DNA of 38,435 bases from contig CALFVL010000030.1 in the NCBI GenBank assembly GCA_937928425.1, forward strand, positions 1 to 38,435, read 5' to 3'. The notes under the pieces are model-generated. The model did not search any database, had not been told where the DNA came from, and saw only the letters and a program-made list of their open reading frames with translations. Source of the stretch: an uncultured Verrucomicrobiales bacterium (lineage in GTDB: Bacteria > Verrucomicrobiota > Verrucomicrobiia > Verrucomicrobiales > Akkermansiaceae). The position numbers were made by a program, and so were the translations under genes. This document shows positions 9,110 through 18,989 of this stretch, piece after piece (within the stretch, counting starts at the first letter, position 1; each line of letters begins with the position of its first letter).

Positions 9110-9907
9110 ATGTTTAAGCAAGCGCTCCTCGCTTCAGCCTCTTTTTTTGCCCTATCTGTCGCTTCCGCGCAAGAAGATGAAAAAGAACCCAACACCACCA
9201 CCAAGTCTGCTCCCACAATTAAACAGATCAGTGAAAACGAATACCAGATTGGAAAAATCACGCTTGATAAAAGTAAGCGAGAACTCCGCTTCGGGGCGGG
9301 AGTCAATATGATTGAGGGCTTGATCGAGTATTTTCTAGTCACGACTAAAAGTGATAAAGTCCACGAAACGCTCTTCCTCACCGATATTTCACCGCTCAAC
9401 CTAAACATTGCCATGAAACTTCTCGGGATCAAAGAATCGAAAGAACTCTTCGAGATCATCGACGAAAAGACATGGCAGCCCACTGGAAAATTTCCGCAAG
9501 TCTCGCCAGAAATTCGCGCAGCCTCCCTCGTGGACATCACTATCACATGGAGCGAGGATGATAAAAATATAAGCCTCCCTATCCACGAATTAATCCACCA
9601 CATCGACTGGCCTGAGGAAGCAGACACTCCTAGTCCTGGCCAAGAGATCCAAACAACTGAGCTCTCCCTCAGCCTTATGGAAGAAGGCCCCTGGCTATCG
9701 ACCGGTTCTTACCTACACGAGGGGCTCTTTAAAGCCGAAGTTGATGGAATGATTTTCGCCATCTATAGTGCTGAACAAGCCATTGTAAATTTCCCCGGTA
9801 AAGACCGTCACCTAGGCGACGTGTGGATCCCAAACAAAAAGACAGTCCCAGCCCTTGGCACAGCCGTCCAAATCATCATCAAACCTCACTCCACCGCGAA
9901 AAAATGA
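9110..9907 (+). CDS. Secreted protein, YdjY-domain-like
   Basis: Signal peptide MFKQALLASASFFALSVASAQ; ITLDKSKRELRFGAGVNMIEGLIEYFLVTTKSDKVHETLFLTDISPLNLNIAMKLLG resembles the YdjY domain. Confidence 0.65.
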   Translation: MFKQALLASASFFALSVASAQEDEKEPNTTTKSAPTIKQISENEYQIGKITLDKSKRELRFGAGVNMIEGLIEYFLVTTKSDKVHETLFLTDISPLNLNIAMKLLGIKESKELFEIIDEKTWQPTGKFPQVSPEIRAASLVDITITWSEDDKNISLPIHELIHHIDWPEEADTPSPGQEIQTTELSLSLMEEGPWLSTGSYLHEGLFKAEVDGMIFAIYSAEQAIVNFPGKDRHLGDVWIPNKKTVPALGTAVQIIIKPHSTAKK

Positions 9908-11058
9908 AGACCTTCATCACCCTCCTCCTCATTAGTAGCTCCCTTCTTAGCCCTCTGAGCGCTCAGAATGGAAAGACCGTGAATGGCCTGCACCTCTCTC
10001 TAAAACTCGAGTCTCAAGAAATTATTAAGAAGGGGAACCGCTTCCTTCTCAGTCAGCAACATGCAGATGGCTACTGGGGTGATCCTAAGCTTCCCGCATT
10101 TACAGCTTACGCCCTACGCTGCCTCCTTGTAGACCCATCCTATGATACCGAGGCCCCTACCCCTGTTCCCATTCAAAAAGGGCTCGACTGGCTCCTCTCT
10201 CAGCAGAAAGTCGATGGTGGTATTTATGGAAAAGGAATGGCCACTTACAGCACCGCCTCAGCAATCATGGCGCTATGGGTCGCGGATCCTCAAAAGTACA
10301 AAGACCCACTCATCAAAGCTCGCGGCTTCCTGATCAACCAACAAACCGACTGGGGAGTAAAAGGCGCTGATGATACCGAGTTCGACGGAGGCATTGGCTA
10401 CGGTGGCACCTATGCACACTCGGACCTCTCAAATACCCATCAAGCCCTTGAAGCTCTTTATCACACCAAAGCCATCGCAAGTGATCAAGGAGAAGCGCCC
10501 GCCCAAGAACTCGATTGGAGTGCTGCTCTCGCCTTCGTTTCGCGCTGCCAAAACCTCCGTGCGACCAATAAAATAAAGAACTCGGGAGACGATGGGAGCT
10601 TTGTCTACTTTCCAGGCAATTCAAAGGCAGGGGAGGCCGTAGACAGTAAGACTGGGCGCGTAGCCCTTCGCGGTTATGGGTCCATGTCCTATGCCGGACT
10701 GCTCTCGCTCGTCTACGCTGACCTCGAGGCGGATGACCCACGGGTCAAAGCAGTCACCCAGTGGATTAATGACAATTACACCCTCACTGAGAATCCCGGA
10801 CTCGGAGGGCAAGGACTTTACTACTACTACCATGCCATGGCAAAGAGCCTTGTCGCCGCCAACATTCCTGAATTAAAGGGTAAAGACGGCCTCCAGATCG
10901 ACTGGCGTGCTGACCTTTCTGCCACCATCATTAACCAGCAGCGTGAAGATGGCTCTTGGATTAACACCAAAGCAAGCCGCTGGCTGGAAAACGATCCAAT
11001 TCTCGTAACTTGCTACGCCGTAATGACTCTCCAGCAAATTCACTCTTCACTACAGTAG
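9904..11058 (+). CDS. Secreted prenyltransferase/squalene-cyclase repeat (alpha-toroid) protein
   Basis: Start chosen at the ATG in the ATGA overlap with the upstream gene; signal peptide MKTFITLLLISSSLLSPLSAQ; repeats such as GNRFLLSQQHADGYWGD, GLDWLLSQQKVDGGIYG, INQQREDGSW. Confidence 0.8.
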   Translation: MKTFITLLLISSSLLSPLSAQNGKTVNGLHLSLKLESQEIIKKGNRFLLSQQHADGYWGDPKLPAFTAYALRCLLVDPSYDTEAPTPVPIQKGLDWLLSQQKVDGGIYGKGMATYSTASAIMALWVADPQKYKDPLIKARGFLINQQTDWGVKGADDTEFDGGIGYGGTYAHSDLSNTHQALEALYHTKAIASDQGEAPAQELDWSAALAFVSRCQNLRATNKIKNSGDDGSFVYFPGNSKAGEAVDSKTGRVALRGYGSMSYAGLLSLVYADLEADDPRVKAVTQWINDNYTLTENPGLGGQGLYYYYHAMAKSLVAANIPELKGKDGLQIDWRADLSATIINQQREDGSWINTKASRWLENDPILVTCYAVMTLQQIHSSLQ

Positions 11059-11760
11059 CTGTCCTTCCCCAGCTCCCTCCTCTCGCACTCCTAGAGTAGA
11101 AATTTCATACACCACTCGCTTCCTTCCCTTCCCTGTCGATACCTCCTTACGCAGCACCTTCGTCCCTAACAGCTGCTCCATCATCTGCACCTCCATCCGA
11201 ACCGCAGTCGGGTATTTCAGATAGATCTTATCCATCGGGCTATGGAACTCCTCTATTCTAAAGCCCGTAGAAGGATCGTAATGACAGCGGCTAAACCAGC
11301 CTGCTTGATCTCGGGCATTCACCAAGCGGGTGGCCTTTTCCACCATCGACTTTCCAGCTCTCACCTTAGTCAGCCACTGCTCACGTAACTGCTGGAAGTG
11401 GTGGAACAGTAACTTCTCCGGCGCTGACTCCCCATAGATTTGCTTCACCCCCTCCATCATCGCCAAGGTCAACTCCACCCCTGCTTCAGGGAATAGCTCC
11501 TCAGACTTCGCCCTCAGGCGGTAAAGTTTCTCAGGACGCCCCACCTCCTTTTTCTCCCTTGGGACTCGCCATTCTTCCAAAAAACCCATCTCAGTGAGTT
11601 TTAAACAATGTTGTTTTACCCCCATATAGCTCATCTTCAACTCCCGCGCTAAGTCAGATACCGGCATCCCATCTGAGATCTTTAAGGCCTCTAAAATGGC
11701 TGCCCAAGATGCTCGCATCGTTTCTCGATAAACTCCTGAAAACATAATCCCTGCCCACAA
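11050..11760 (-). CDS. Winged-HTH transcriptional regulator (DeoR/ArsR/SufR-like)
   Basis: ASWAAILEALKISDGMPVSDLARELKMSYMGVKQHCLKLTEMGFLEEWR…GRPEKLYRL: HTH plus wing. Confidence 0.8.
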   Translation of the reverse strand: MWAGIMFSGVYRETMRASWAAILEALKISDGMPVSDLARELKMSYMGVKQHCLKLTEMGFLEEWRVPREKKEVGRPEKLYRLRAKSEELFPEAGVELTLAMMEGVKQIYGESAPEKLLFHHFQQLREQWLTKVRAGKSMVEKATRLVNARDQAGWFSRCHYDPSTGFRIEEFHSPMDKIYLKYPTAVRMEVQMMEQLLGTKVLRKEVSTGKGRKRVVYEISTLGVREEGAGEGQLL

Positions 11761-11810
11761 ATACCTCCCTCACCACAAAGCTAAAATCATAAATCCTAAA
11801 TCTCCACACT

Positions 11811-11838
11811 TTGACATCTCCAATTCTCACCCTAAACT
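11811..11838 (+). promoter_or_regulatory. Candidate sigma-70-type promoter of the KamA-family gene
   Basis: TTGACA (11811-11816), 16-bp spacer, TAAACT (11833-11838), in the divergent intergenic region. Confidence 0.55.
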
Positions 11839-11848
11839 CTGCCTAGTT

Positions 11849-13000
11849 TTGAACGAAATCACCTTTTCTCCCTCAGCTCCAGGTTACTGGGGTCCTGCCA
11901 AGGTCTCCCCGAGTGACTGGAACTCTGCCAAATGGCAGTTGAAAAACCGTGTCTCCACCCTCGCCGAAATTGAGAAACATCTCACCCTTTGTGACGAAGA
12001 GCGTGCTGGAATCCTCCTCACCGGGACCAAGCTCGCCACCGCCATCACCCCTCACTATTTTAACCTCATTCACCCCACTGACCCCGACTGCCCCATCCGC
12101 CGACAAGTCATCCCTCGGATCGAGGAAACCCATACTGATCCCTCTGAAATGGCTGACCCCTGCGGAGAAGACTCCCACATGCCTGTTCCCGGGCTCGTCC
12201 ACCGTTACCCTGACCGAGTTCTCTTCCTCGTTACCGATCGCTGTGCGGCCTACTGCCGTTACTGCACCCGCTCGCGAGTCGTCTCCGGAGTCTCAGACCA
12301 AAAACTCGAAACCCAGTGGGACAAGGCCATCGACTACCTTAAGAACACCCCTCAGGTCCGAGACGTGCTCCTCTCTGGCGGAGACCCACTCCTCTTCTCC
12401 GACTCTAAACTCGAGAGACTACTCAGCAAACTTCACGCCATTCCCCACATCCAGTTCATTCGCATCGGCTCACGCATTCCCATCTTTCTCCCCCAGCGCA
12501 TCACCCCGGAGCTCTGCGCAATGCTCAAGAAATTCCACCCCCTCTTCCTATCAATTCACAGCAATCACCCAGATGAGCTCACCACAGAAGTCCGTGACGG
12601 CTTAGGCCGCCTGGCGGATGCTGGGATCGTCATGGGAAATCAGTCAGTCCTTCTTGAGCGCGTGAATGACTCCGTAGAGGTTCAGAAGAAACTCGTCCAA
12701 AAACTCCTCATGTGCCGTGTCCGCCCCTACTATCTCTACCAAGGAGACCTTATCCAAGGCACCGCACACCTCCGCACCGACATCGCAAAAGGGATCGAGA
12801 TCATCGAGGGACTGCGTGGTCACACGAGTGGATACGCCATCCCACAATACGTCGTAGACGCCCCCGGTGGAGGAGGGAAAATCCCCGTAAATCCCCAATA
12901 CATCGTCGAATCAAACGATCAGCAAACCATCCTCCGTAATTACGAGGGTAAGCAATTCACCTATCCCACGACTCAGCTTCCTAAAAAAAGTGTCCTCTAG
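11849..13000 (+). CDS. KamA-family radical SAM protein (lysine 2,3-aminomutase-like)
   Basis: Radical SAM cysteine motif CAAYCRYC in LFLVTDRCAAYCRYCTRSR; DVLLSGGDPLLFSD; PYYLYQGDLIQGTAHLRT; VVDAPGGGGKIPV. Confidence 0.9.
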   Translation: MNEITFSPSAPGYWGPAKVSPSDWNSAKWQLKNRVSTLAEIEKHLTLCDEERAGILLTGTKLATAITPHYFNLIHPTDPDCPIRRQVIPRIEETHTDPSEMADPCGEDSHMPVPGLVHRYPDRVLFLVTDRCAAYCRYCTRSRVVSGVSDQKLETQWDKAIDYLKNTPQVRDVLLSGGDPLLFSDSKLERLLSKLHAIPHIQFIRIGSRIPIFLPQRITPELCAMLKKFHPLFLSIHSNHPDELTTEVRDGLGRLADAGIVMGNQSVLLERVNDSVEVQKKLVQKLLMCRVRPYYLYQGDLIQGTAHLRTDIAKGIEIIEGLRGHTSGYAIPQYVVDAPGGGGKIPVNPQYIVESNDQQTILRNYEGKQFTYPTTQLPKKSVL

Positions 13001-13113
13001 CTCAGGGTCTCGCCTTGAAAGGCAGACTCACTGGAACTAGAGGCTCACCAAAGTGCGCAAAAGTGCGCAAAAGCGTTTTCCTGATCTTCTTTCGGCGCAA
13101 GCATTCAGCGATG

Positions 13114-13890
13114 CTACATCCCCATGATCTGGTATCCGCCATCGACATAAAGGACTTGCCCCGTGATGGATGCCGCACCCTCACTGGCCAAAAACACCCC
13201 AGTGGCTCCTAATTCACTCGTCGTGCAAGAGCGCCTTAACGGAGCGTGCTCCTCATAGTGTTTAATCATAGAGCCAAAGCCAGAAATCCCCCTTGCTGCC
13301 AGCGTCTGCACTGGCCCAGCACTGATGCAATTTACGCGAATTTGCTTCGCCCCTAAATCAGCTGCCAAGTAGCGAGTCGAGGCCTCTAAGCTCGCCTTCG
13401 CCACCCCCATCACATTGTAATGGGGGACTACCTTAGCCGCACCGTAGTAACTCATCGCGACGATGCTCCCACCATTCGGCATCATCGGGACCGCTCGCTG
13501 TGCAAGGGCTACTAAAGAATACGCACTAATATCATGGGACACTTTAAAGGCCTCCCGGCTCGTGCTCAAGAAATCTCCCTCTAGAGCCTCCTTCGGGGCG
13601 AAGGCCACGGAATGTAGCACGAGATCAATCGTATCCGTATGCTCCTTCACCTTCTCGAAAAAGGTGTCAATCTCCTCATCACTCGTGACATCACAGGGAT
13701 AGAGAGGCACATCTTCACCAAAGGTTCCCGCTAACTGCTCCACATTATCTTTAAGGCGTTCACCTTGATAATTAAAAATCAACTTCGCCCCCGCATCTGA
13801 CCAAGCCTTCGCTATGGCCCAAGCAATGCTCCGCTTATTCGCTACCCCAAAAACAACTGCGGTTTTCCCGCTCAGTGGCTTATCACTCAT
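13114..13890 (-). CDS. fabI: Enoyl-[acyl-carrier-protein] reductase (NADH), FabI
   Basis: GKTAVVFGVANKRSIAWAIAKAW; MSYYGAAKVVPHYNVMGVAKASLEASTRYLAADLG; start set at MSDKPLSG (track gives 13902). Confidence 0.95.
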   Translation of the reverse strand: MSDKPLSGKTAVVFGVANKRSIAWAIAKAWSDAGAKLIFNYQGERLKDNVEQLAGTFGEDVPLYPCDVTSDEEIDTFFEKVKEHTDTIDLVLHSVAFAPKEALEGDFLSTSREAFKVSHDISAYSLVALAQRAVPMMPNGGSIVAMSYYGAAKVVPHYNVMGVAKASLEASTRYLAADLGAKQIRVNCISAGPVQTLAARGISGFGSMIKHYEEHAPLRRSCTTSELGATGVFLASEGAASITGQVLYVDGGYQIMGM

Positions 13891-13975
13891 TAAAATGAGC
13901 ATCCCCTAAGCAGCCTAGCTTGGCAACTATTTTGAACGTCCGCCGGATCGGAAACTCCCATCCCCATCCTCCCTT

Positions 13976-14743
13976 TTAAATCATCGGTCTCACCGGAATT
14001 CCTCGCTCCTTAAAATACTCCTTCGCCTCAGGAACGGTGTGTTGCCCGAAGTGGAAGATGCTCGCGGCGAGGACCGCATCCGCTTTCCCCTCATCCAGCA
14101 CATCCACCATGTGGCCTAAATTCCCAGCTCCCCCACTGGCGATGACCGGGATACCCACTGCCTCGCTCACCGCGCGGGTCAGCTCGATGTCATAGCCATC
14201 CTTCGTTCCATCCGCGTCCATACTCGTGAGTAAAATTTCCCCTGCTCCTCGATTATAAACCTCCCTAGCCCACTCGATGGCATCTAGCCCTTCCACCGCC
14301 TTCCGCCCTCCGTGGGTATAAACACCCCACTGATTAGGCCCTATTTTTTTCGCATCGATCGCCACCACGATGCACTGATTCCCAAAAGCCCCAGCCCCCT
14401 CATCCACCACCTCAGGCCGCACGATCGCCGCTGTATTCACCCCCACCTTATCTGCTCCCGCTAATAACATCCGGCTCATATCGGCCACCTCACGAATCCC
14501 CCCGCCCACCGTCAGAGGGACAAAACACTGCGCCGCCGTCTCACGGACCACATCCACCATCGTCTCACGTCCATCACTCGAGGCCGTGATATCTAAAAAG
14601 ACAATCTCATCCGCCTGCTGCTCATTATAAGCCACGGCGGATTCCACTGGATCTCCCGCATCCACGAGATCCACAAAATTCGTCCCCTTCACCACCCGAC
14701 CATTTGTCACATCCAGACAGGGAATAATCCGCTTTGCTAACAT
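13976..14743 (-). CDS. hisF: Imidazole glycerol phosphate synthase subunit HisF
   Basis: [53 protein letters not shown]. Confidence 0.97.
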   Translation of the reverse strand: MLAKRIIPCLDVTNGRVVKGTNFVDLVDAGDPVESAVAYNEQQADEIVFLDITASSDGRETMVDVVRETAAQCFVPLTVGGGIREVADMSRMLLAGADKVGVNTAAIVRPEVVDEGAGAFGNQCIVVAIDAKKIGPNQWGVYTHGGRKAVEGLDAIEWAREVYNRGAGEILLTSMDADGTKDGYDIELTRAVSEAVGIPVIASGGAGNLGHMVDVLDEGKADAVLAASIFHFGQHTVPEAKEYFKERGIPVRPMI

Positions 14744-14854
14744 TTGACCGATTTACCCTAAATCAGGCTCCCTTCCAAGCCCCATGCCCTCTCCTCCTTA
14801 AAAGACCCTCATAATTTTTCTGGCGATTTCATCACGAAGAAGCATTTTTAAGAC

Positions 14855-15688
14855 ATGGCGACCTCCTCCCATTTCGGATCACTCTTAAAGCTCCTCGATG
14901 ACGAGAACGAGCAGGTCCAGCAAGGGATCCAAGCCGCCCTCATGGATTACCAAGGCGACGCCAGTGATGACCTCGCCGCCCTTGGCATCTCCCTTCCTGC
15001 CGGGCAAACGCAACTCCTCTCAGACTCCCTCCACCCCGGCCGCCAAAAAGCCCTGCGCGAACAGTGGTCTATTCCCTCTAATCGACTCCGCTATCCCGAT
15101 AGTGATCACGACTTCCTAGAATCTCTCCTCCGTCTTCTCTCCGACTTCCTGCACGATGGGGTCACCCTGCGCCCCAGCCTCTCAGATCAACTCGATCTCC
15201 TCTCCCAAGAAGCCCAGACTCAGGTCCACACCCCGCTAGAACTTGCCAAGTGGCTCTTCCTCTCTGGCCGCTTCCGAGGAAATAAAAAACACCCCTTTGA
15301 CCCTCGGAACTCCGATCTCGCCTGGTGTCTTCAGGAAGAACAAAGCAACCCCATCGGCCTCTCTCTCATCTATCTTCTCATCGCTCAGCGTCTTGAGCTA
15401 GAGGTCTACGGCGTGAACTACCCGGGTCATTTTCTCTGCCTCATCGACAGCGCGGAAGGCCCCACCCTGATCGACTCCTTCCACGTGGACCGCCCCCTCT
15501 TAGTGCGCCAACTCCTCAGCGACCATCCAGAACTCTCCCAAGAAGCTCGCCGAGCGGTGCAACAACCTTGCTCACTCGCTGCGATCCTCCTGCGGGTCCT
15601 CGCTAACATAAATCTCGCATTTACCAAAACCCATCGCGACGCTGATGCGGACCTCATACAGGAGCTCATGAAAACTCTCCGGCCATGA
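14855..15688 (+). CDS. SirB1/transglutaminase-like family protein
   Basis: NPIGLSLIYLLIAQRLELEVYGVNYPGHFLCLI motif typical of SirB1-family proteins. Confidence 0.8.
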   Translation: MATSSHFGSLLKLLDDENEQVQQGIQAALMDYQGDASDDLAALGISLPAGQTQLLSDSLHPGRQKALREQWSIPSNRLRYPDSDHDFLESLLRLLSDFLHDGVTLRPSLSDQLDLLSQEAQTQVHTPLELAKWLFLSGRFRGNKKHPFDPRNSDLAWCLQEEQSNPIGLSLIYLLIAQRLELEVYGVNYPGHFLCLIDSAEGPTLIDSFHVDRPLLVRQLLSDHPELSQEARRAVQQPCSLAAILLRVLANINLAFTKTHRDADADLIQELMKTLRP

Positions 15689-16539
15689 CCCCTCCGGCCA
15701 TGCACATTAGCGAGCAGCGCAGCAGCATCGGCGACTACTCACTCCACCAGCTCACCCTCAGCCCCCATAACCCTGTTCGCGGAAGCCTCATCTTCTTTCA
15801 TGGTCAAGGCGACTACATCGACCGCTACCCCAGCATCCTCGCCCCCTTCGTCCAAGCTGGCTACCAGTGTATTCTCACTGACCTCCCCGGCCACGGCCGC
15901 TCACCCGGTCCTCGCGGACACATCCCTAGTATCGCCTTTGTCAGAGAGCTTTTCAATGCCACCCTCGCCCCTCTCAGCGGGCCACTCATGATCGCAGGGC
16001 ACTCTATGGGCGGACTCCTCGCCCTGCACTTCTTCCTAGAATCTCCCGCTCGATTTTCTGCTGCATGGTTCAGCTCACCTCTGCTCGACCCCATGCAGCA
16101 AGCGCAGCCGTGGATGCGCACCCTCCTCCCCCTCATCGCCCCCATTCTCCCCTCACTCACTGTCAGCACCGGAGTGCGCAGTGAAGACTGTGGAGATGAC
16201 CCCAGTAGAAATGCCACAAACACTAAAAACCCCAGCACCAGCACCCTCTACCATAACCGCATCTCCCTAGCATGGGGGCGGACCCTCCGTGACACCGCCG
16301 CCGCACTCAAAGATAGTTTCCCCACCTTCCCTCCACAGATCCCCACCCTCATCACCCAAGGCACGGCAGATCCTGTCTGCCCCGCATCACTCTTGCGGGA
16401 CCGCCTTGACAAACTCCCCCAGACTAAAATCACCTACCAAGAAATCCCCGCTGCCCGGCACGAGCCCTTCACTGGATCCACTGCCGAGGCTTTCCAATCC
16501 CATCTCCAGCAATGGATCTCCCAGCACCTTCTCACTTAA
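15685..16539 (+). CDS. Alpha/beta hydrolase (monoacylglycerol lipase/lysophospholipase-like)
   Basis: IFFHGQGDYIDRY, LTDLPGHGRSPGPRGHI, nucleophile elbow AGHSMGG; ATGA overlap with the upstream gene. Confidence 0.88.
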   Translation: MTPPAMHISEQRSSIGDYSLHQLTLSPHNPVRGSLIFFHGQGDYIDRYPSILAPFVQAGYQCILTDLPGHGRSPGPRGHIPSIAFVRELFNATLAPLSGPLMIAGHSMGGLLALHFFLESPARFSAAWFSSPLLDPMQQAQPWMRTLLPLIAPILPSLTVSTGVRSEDCGDDPSRNATNTKNPSTSTLYHNRISLAWGRTLRDTAAALKDSFPTFPPQIPTLITQGTADPVCPASLLRDRLDKLPQTKITYQEIPAARHEPFTGSTAEAFQSHLQQWISQHLLT

Positions 16540-16549
16540 GAAAACTCAT

Positions 16550-18931
16550 TTAAGAAAATACCACCTCGCGGAAAGCTACTGGCAGGACCAGCTCCTCGCC
16601 CAGCTCCACCTTCACAGGATCCCCTCCATCCACCACCGCCTGCGTCCAAGTCTCTCCGTAAAAAGAAACTCGGTAAAATTGATAGTCCGGAAAGAATGCT
16701 CCCTCACTGGCCTGCTTTAAAACACCCTCTTTAAGAGAAAATTTCTTTAAGACCGATTCCCCATAAGCATCTCCCGCATCCTCATAAAGACAGCCCTCCG
16801 CCATGCCCTCATCAGGGTAAAGGCGCAGTTCCATATGGCTAAGAGCTTCCGCAGAATTCTGCCTCACCGGAGATAAAGGTAAGATCGCCCCTGCTCGGAC
16901 TAAGAAAGGAGTCGTGTCTAAAGGCACATCAAACCACCTCTCCTCTCCACCATGAACTTCCTCACCTGTCCAGAAATCATACCACAGCCCCCGTGGTGGA
17001 TAGAGCCAGCGTCCTTCCACACCGGGCTTAGAAATCGGGCAGGTAAAGAGATCAGGCCCTAGAGCAAATTCATCCATCCGGTTATGAGTCTCTAGGTCAT
17101 TTTCATCAAGGTAGATCAGAGACCTAAGGAGAGGCGCCCCAGTCCGGGTATGCTCCTCAAACTGCGTGTAAAGATAAGGGAGGATGCGGTAGCGCAGTTC
17201 GATAAATTTCTTAGCAATCGCTGTGTAAGGCTCACCGAAGGACCACGGTTCCTGCTCATTCTGATCACCAGAACTATGCACCCGGCAAAAGGGATGAAAG
17301 ACTCCCATCTGTAACCAGCGCACAAAAAGCTCCCCATCTGAACGGCCCGAAAAACCGCCAATATCAGTCCCTACAAAGGAATAACCCGAGAGGGCCAGAC
17401 GCTGGCACTGCCCATTGCCGATCTTAAGATGCTCCCAAGTGGACTCGATATCCCCCGTCCACGCAGAGCTATAACGCTGCGTTCCAGCATAAGCGGAGCG
17501 CGTGATGACAAAGGGCCGCTTCTCCGGCAGCGCTCGCCGCAGTCCCTCTTGAGTCGCCTTAGACATCTGCATCGCGTAGACATTATGAGCCTTACGGTGA
17601 GAACAGGGATCTCCATCGAAGTCATGGCGGACATCACGCGGGAAGGTCTTATCCTCATTAAAGACCGCCGGCTCATTCATATCTGTCCAGATTCCCGCCA
17701 GGCCACTTTCCTCCATAAAGGGCGGGAAGAGATCTGCCCACCAGTCACGGGCCTTCGCATCCGTAAAGTCCGGAAAATGGCAAGGCCCCGGCCACACACT
17801 TCCCTTAAACAGAGGTCCATCCATCCGCTTACAAAAAACTCCCTCCTTCACCCCACTCTGATAAATCTCGTACTCTGGGTCGATCTTTATCCCCGGATCG
17901 ATAATCGCCACCGTCTTAATTCCAGCCTCTGCGAGACGAGTCGTCATTCTCTTAGGATCAGGGTATTTACCTGCCTCTTTATTCCAAGTGAAGCAGCGGA
18001 AAGCATCCATGTAATCAATATCCACGTAAATGGCATCACAAGGAATCTTGCGGGATTGGAAACCCTCCGCGATTTCTAAAACCTCTTCCTCACTTTTATA
18101 TGACCACTTGCACTGATGAAAGCCCAGCGCCCACAGCGGCGGCAGCTCAGGTTTACCCGTTAATTTACTATAAGATTCCACCACCTCAGGCACGCTCGGG
18201 CCGTGCATGAAATAGAAATTCATCTCCCCTCCCTGCGCCCAAAAACTGGTGACCGATGAACGCTCCCGCCCGAAGTCAAAGGTGGAACGAAAGGTATTAT
18301 CAAAGAAAATCCCGTAGGCCGTCTCGTGATGCTGACCGATGAAGAAGGGGATGTTTTTATAAAGTGGATCGGTCTTCGCATCATAGCCATAGACATCACT
18401 GCCCCAGAGCATCCGGCGTTGCCCACGGAGATTTTTATGCCCGGAAACATCACCCAGCCCGTAGTAATGCTCGCTGGACTGGATGACCCGGCTCATCATC
18501 ACCACTTCTCCCCCGTATTCTTCATTATTTAGCCAGTGAAAGCCCTTCTCATCTTCACTGATGACTTTTCCCGAGAGATCCTCTATCCGGACCCGTAGCC
18601 CCTCAGAAGCTAGGCGCAGCACGAGCTCTCCCGTCCGCATCACATAGTGCTCCTCTTCCTCCTCCACCTCTAAAGCAGGAGCATCTTTCCCTAGCTCACT
18701 CACCACAGCATAAGAAAAATCCCGCGCAAAAGTGCCCTCCGGCGCGAAGCGAAAGCGCAGGGTCCGCGCATCCATGCAGGTCAGCTCGAGCGCACAGCCA
18801 TTATCACAAATAAAAATCTGCCGCGCTCCCTCATCCCGCCACTCTACGACTGAGCCCGGATGCCGTTCTCCGGAATCGACTGGCATTCCAGTCTCGATAT
18901 AGTTGTCTTTTTCAAAGGTCGCGTTCTCCAT
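16550..18931 (-). CDS. Glycoside hydrolase family 31 (alpha-glucosidase-like)
   Basis: LPPLWALGFHQCKWSYKSEEEV, GIWTDMNEPAVF (nucleophile region), RSAYAGTQRYSSAWTGDIESTWEHL. Start at MENATFEKDN proposed; the ORF can extend to a GTG at 18985. Confidence 0.93.
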   Translation of the reverse strand: MENATFEKDNYIETGMPVDSGERHPGSVVEWRDEGARQIFICDNGCALELTCMDARTLRFRFAPEGTFARDFSYAVVSELGKDAPALEVEEEEEHYVMRTGELVLRLASEGLRVRIEDLSGKVISEDEKGFHWLNNEEYGGEVVMMSRVIQSSEHYYGLGDVSGHKNLRGQRRMLWGSDVYGYDAKTDPLYKNIPFFIGQHHETAYGIFFDNTFRSTFDFGRERSSVTSFWAQGGEMNFYFMHGPSVPEVVESYSKLTGKPELPPLWALGFHQCKWSYKSEEEVLEIAEGFQSRKIPCDAIYVDIDYMDAFRCFTWNKEAGKYPDPKRMTTRLAEAGIKTVAIIDPGIKIDPEYEIYQSGVKEGVFCKRMDGPLFKGSVWPGPCHFPDFTDAKARDWWADLFPPFMEESGLAGIWTDMNEPAVFNEDKTFPRDVRHDFDGDPCSHRKAHNVYAMQMSKATQEGLRRALPEKRPFVITRSAYAGTQRYSSAWTGDIESTWEHLKIGNGQCQRLALSGYSFVGTDIGGFSGRSDGELFVRWLQMGVFHPFCRVHSSGDQNEQEPWSFGEPYTAIAKKFIELRYRILPYLYTQFEEHTRTGAPLLRSLIYLDENDLETHNRMDEFALGPDLFTCPISKPGVEGRWLYPPRGLWYDFWTGEEVHGGEERWFDVPLDTTPFLVRAGAILPLSPVRQNSAEALSHMELRLYPDEGMAEGCLYEDAGDAYGESVLKKFSLKEGVLKQASEGAFFPDYQFYRVSFYGETWTQAVVDGGDPVKVELGEELVLPVAFREVVFS

Positions 18932-18989
18932 CTGCTGAGATACTACCGCGTTCAGAGTAAAGGCTCCAGTCTTCTTCCTAATCACTCAG

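Noticed and set aside
11949-12605. 218-aa ORF in another frame of the KamA-family gene
   Set aside because: Ser/Pro/Thr-rich artefact of C-rich codons; the radical SAM frame is clearly the real one.
17429-18079. 216-aa plus-strand ORF inside the GH31 gene
   Set aside because: Antisense to conserved catalytic motifs of GH31; no recognisable domain.
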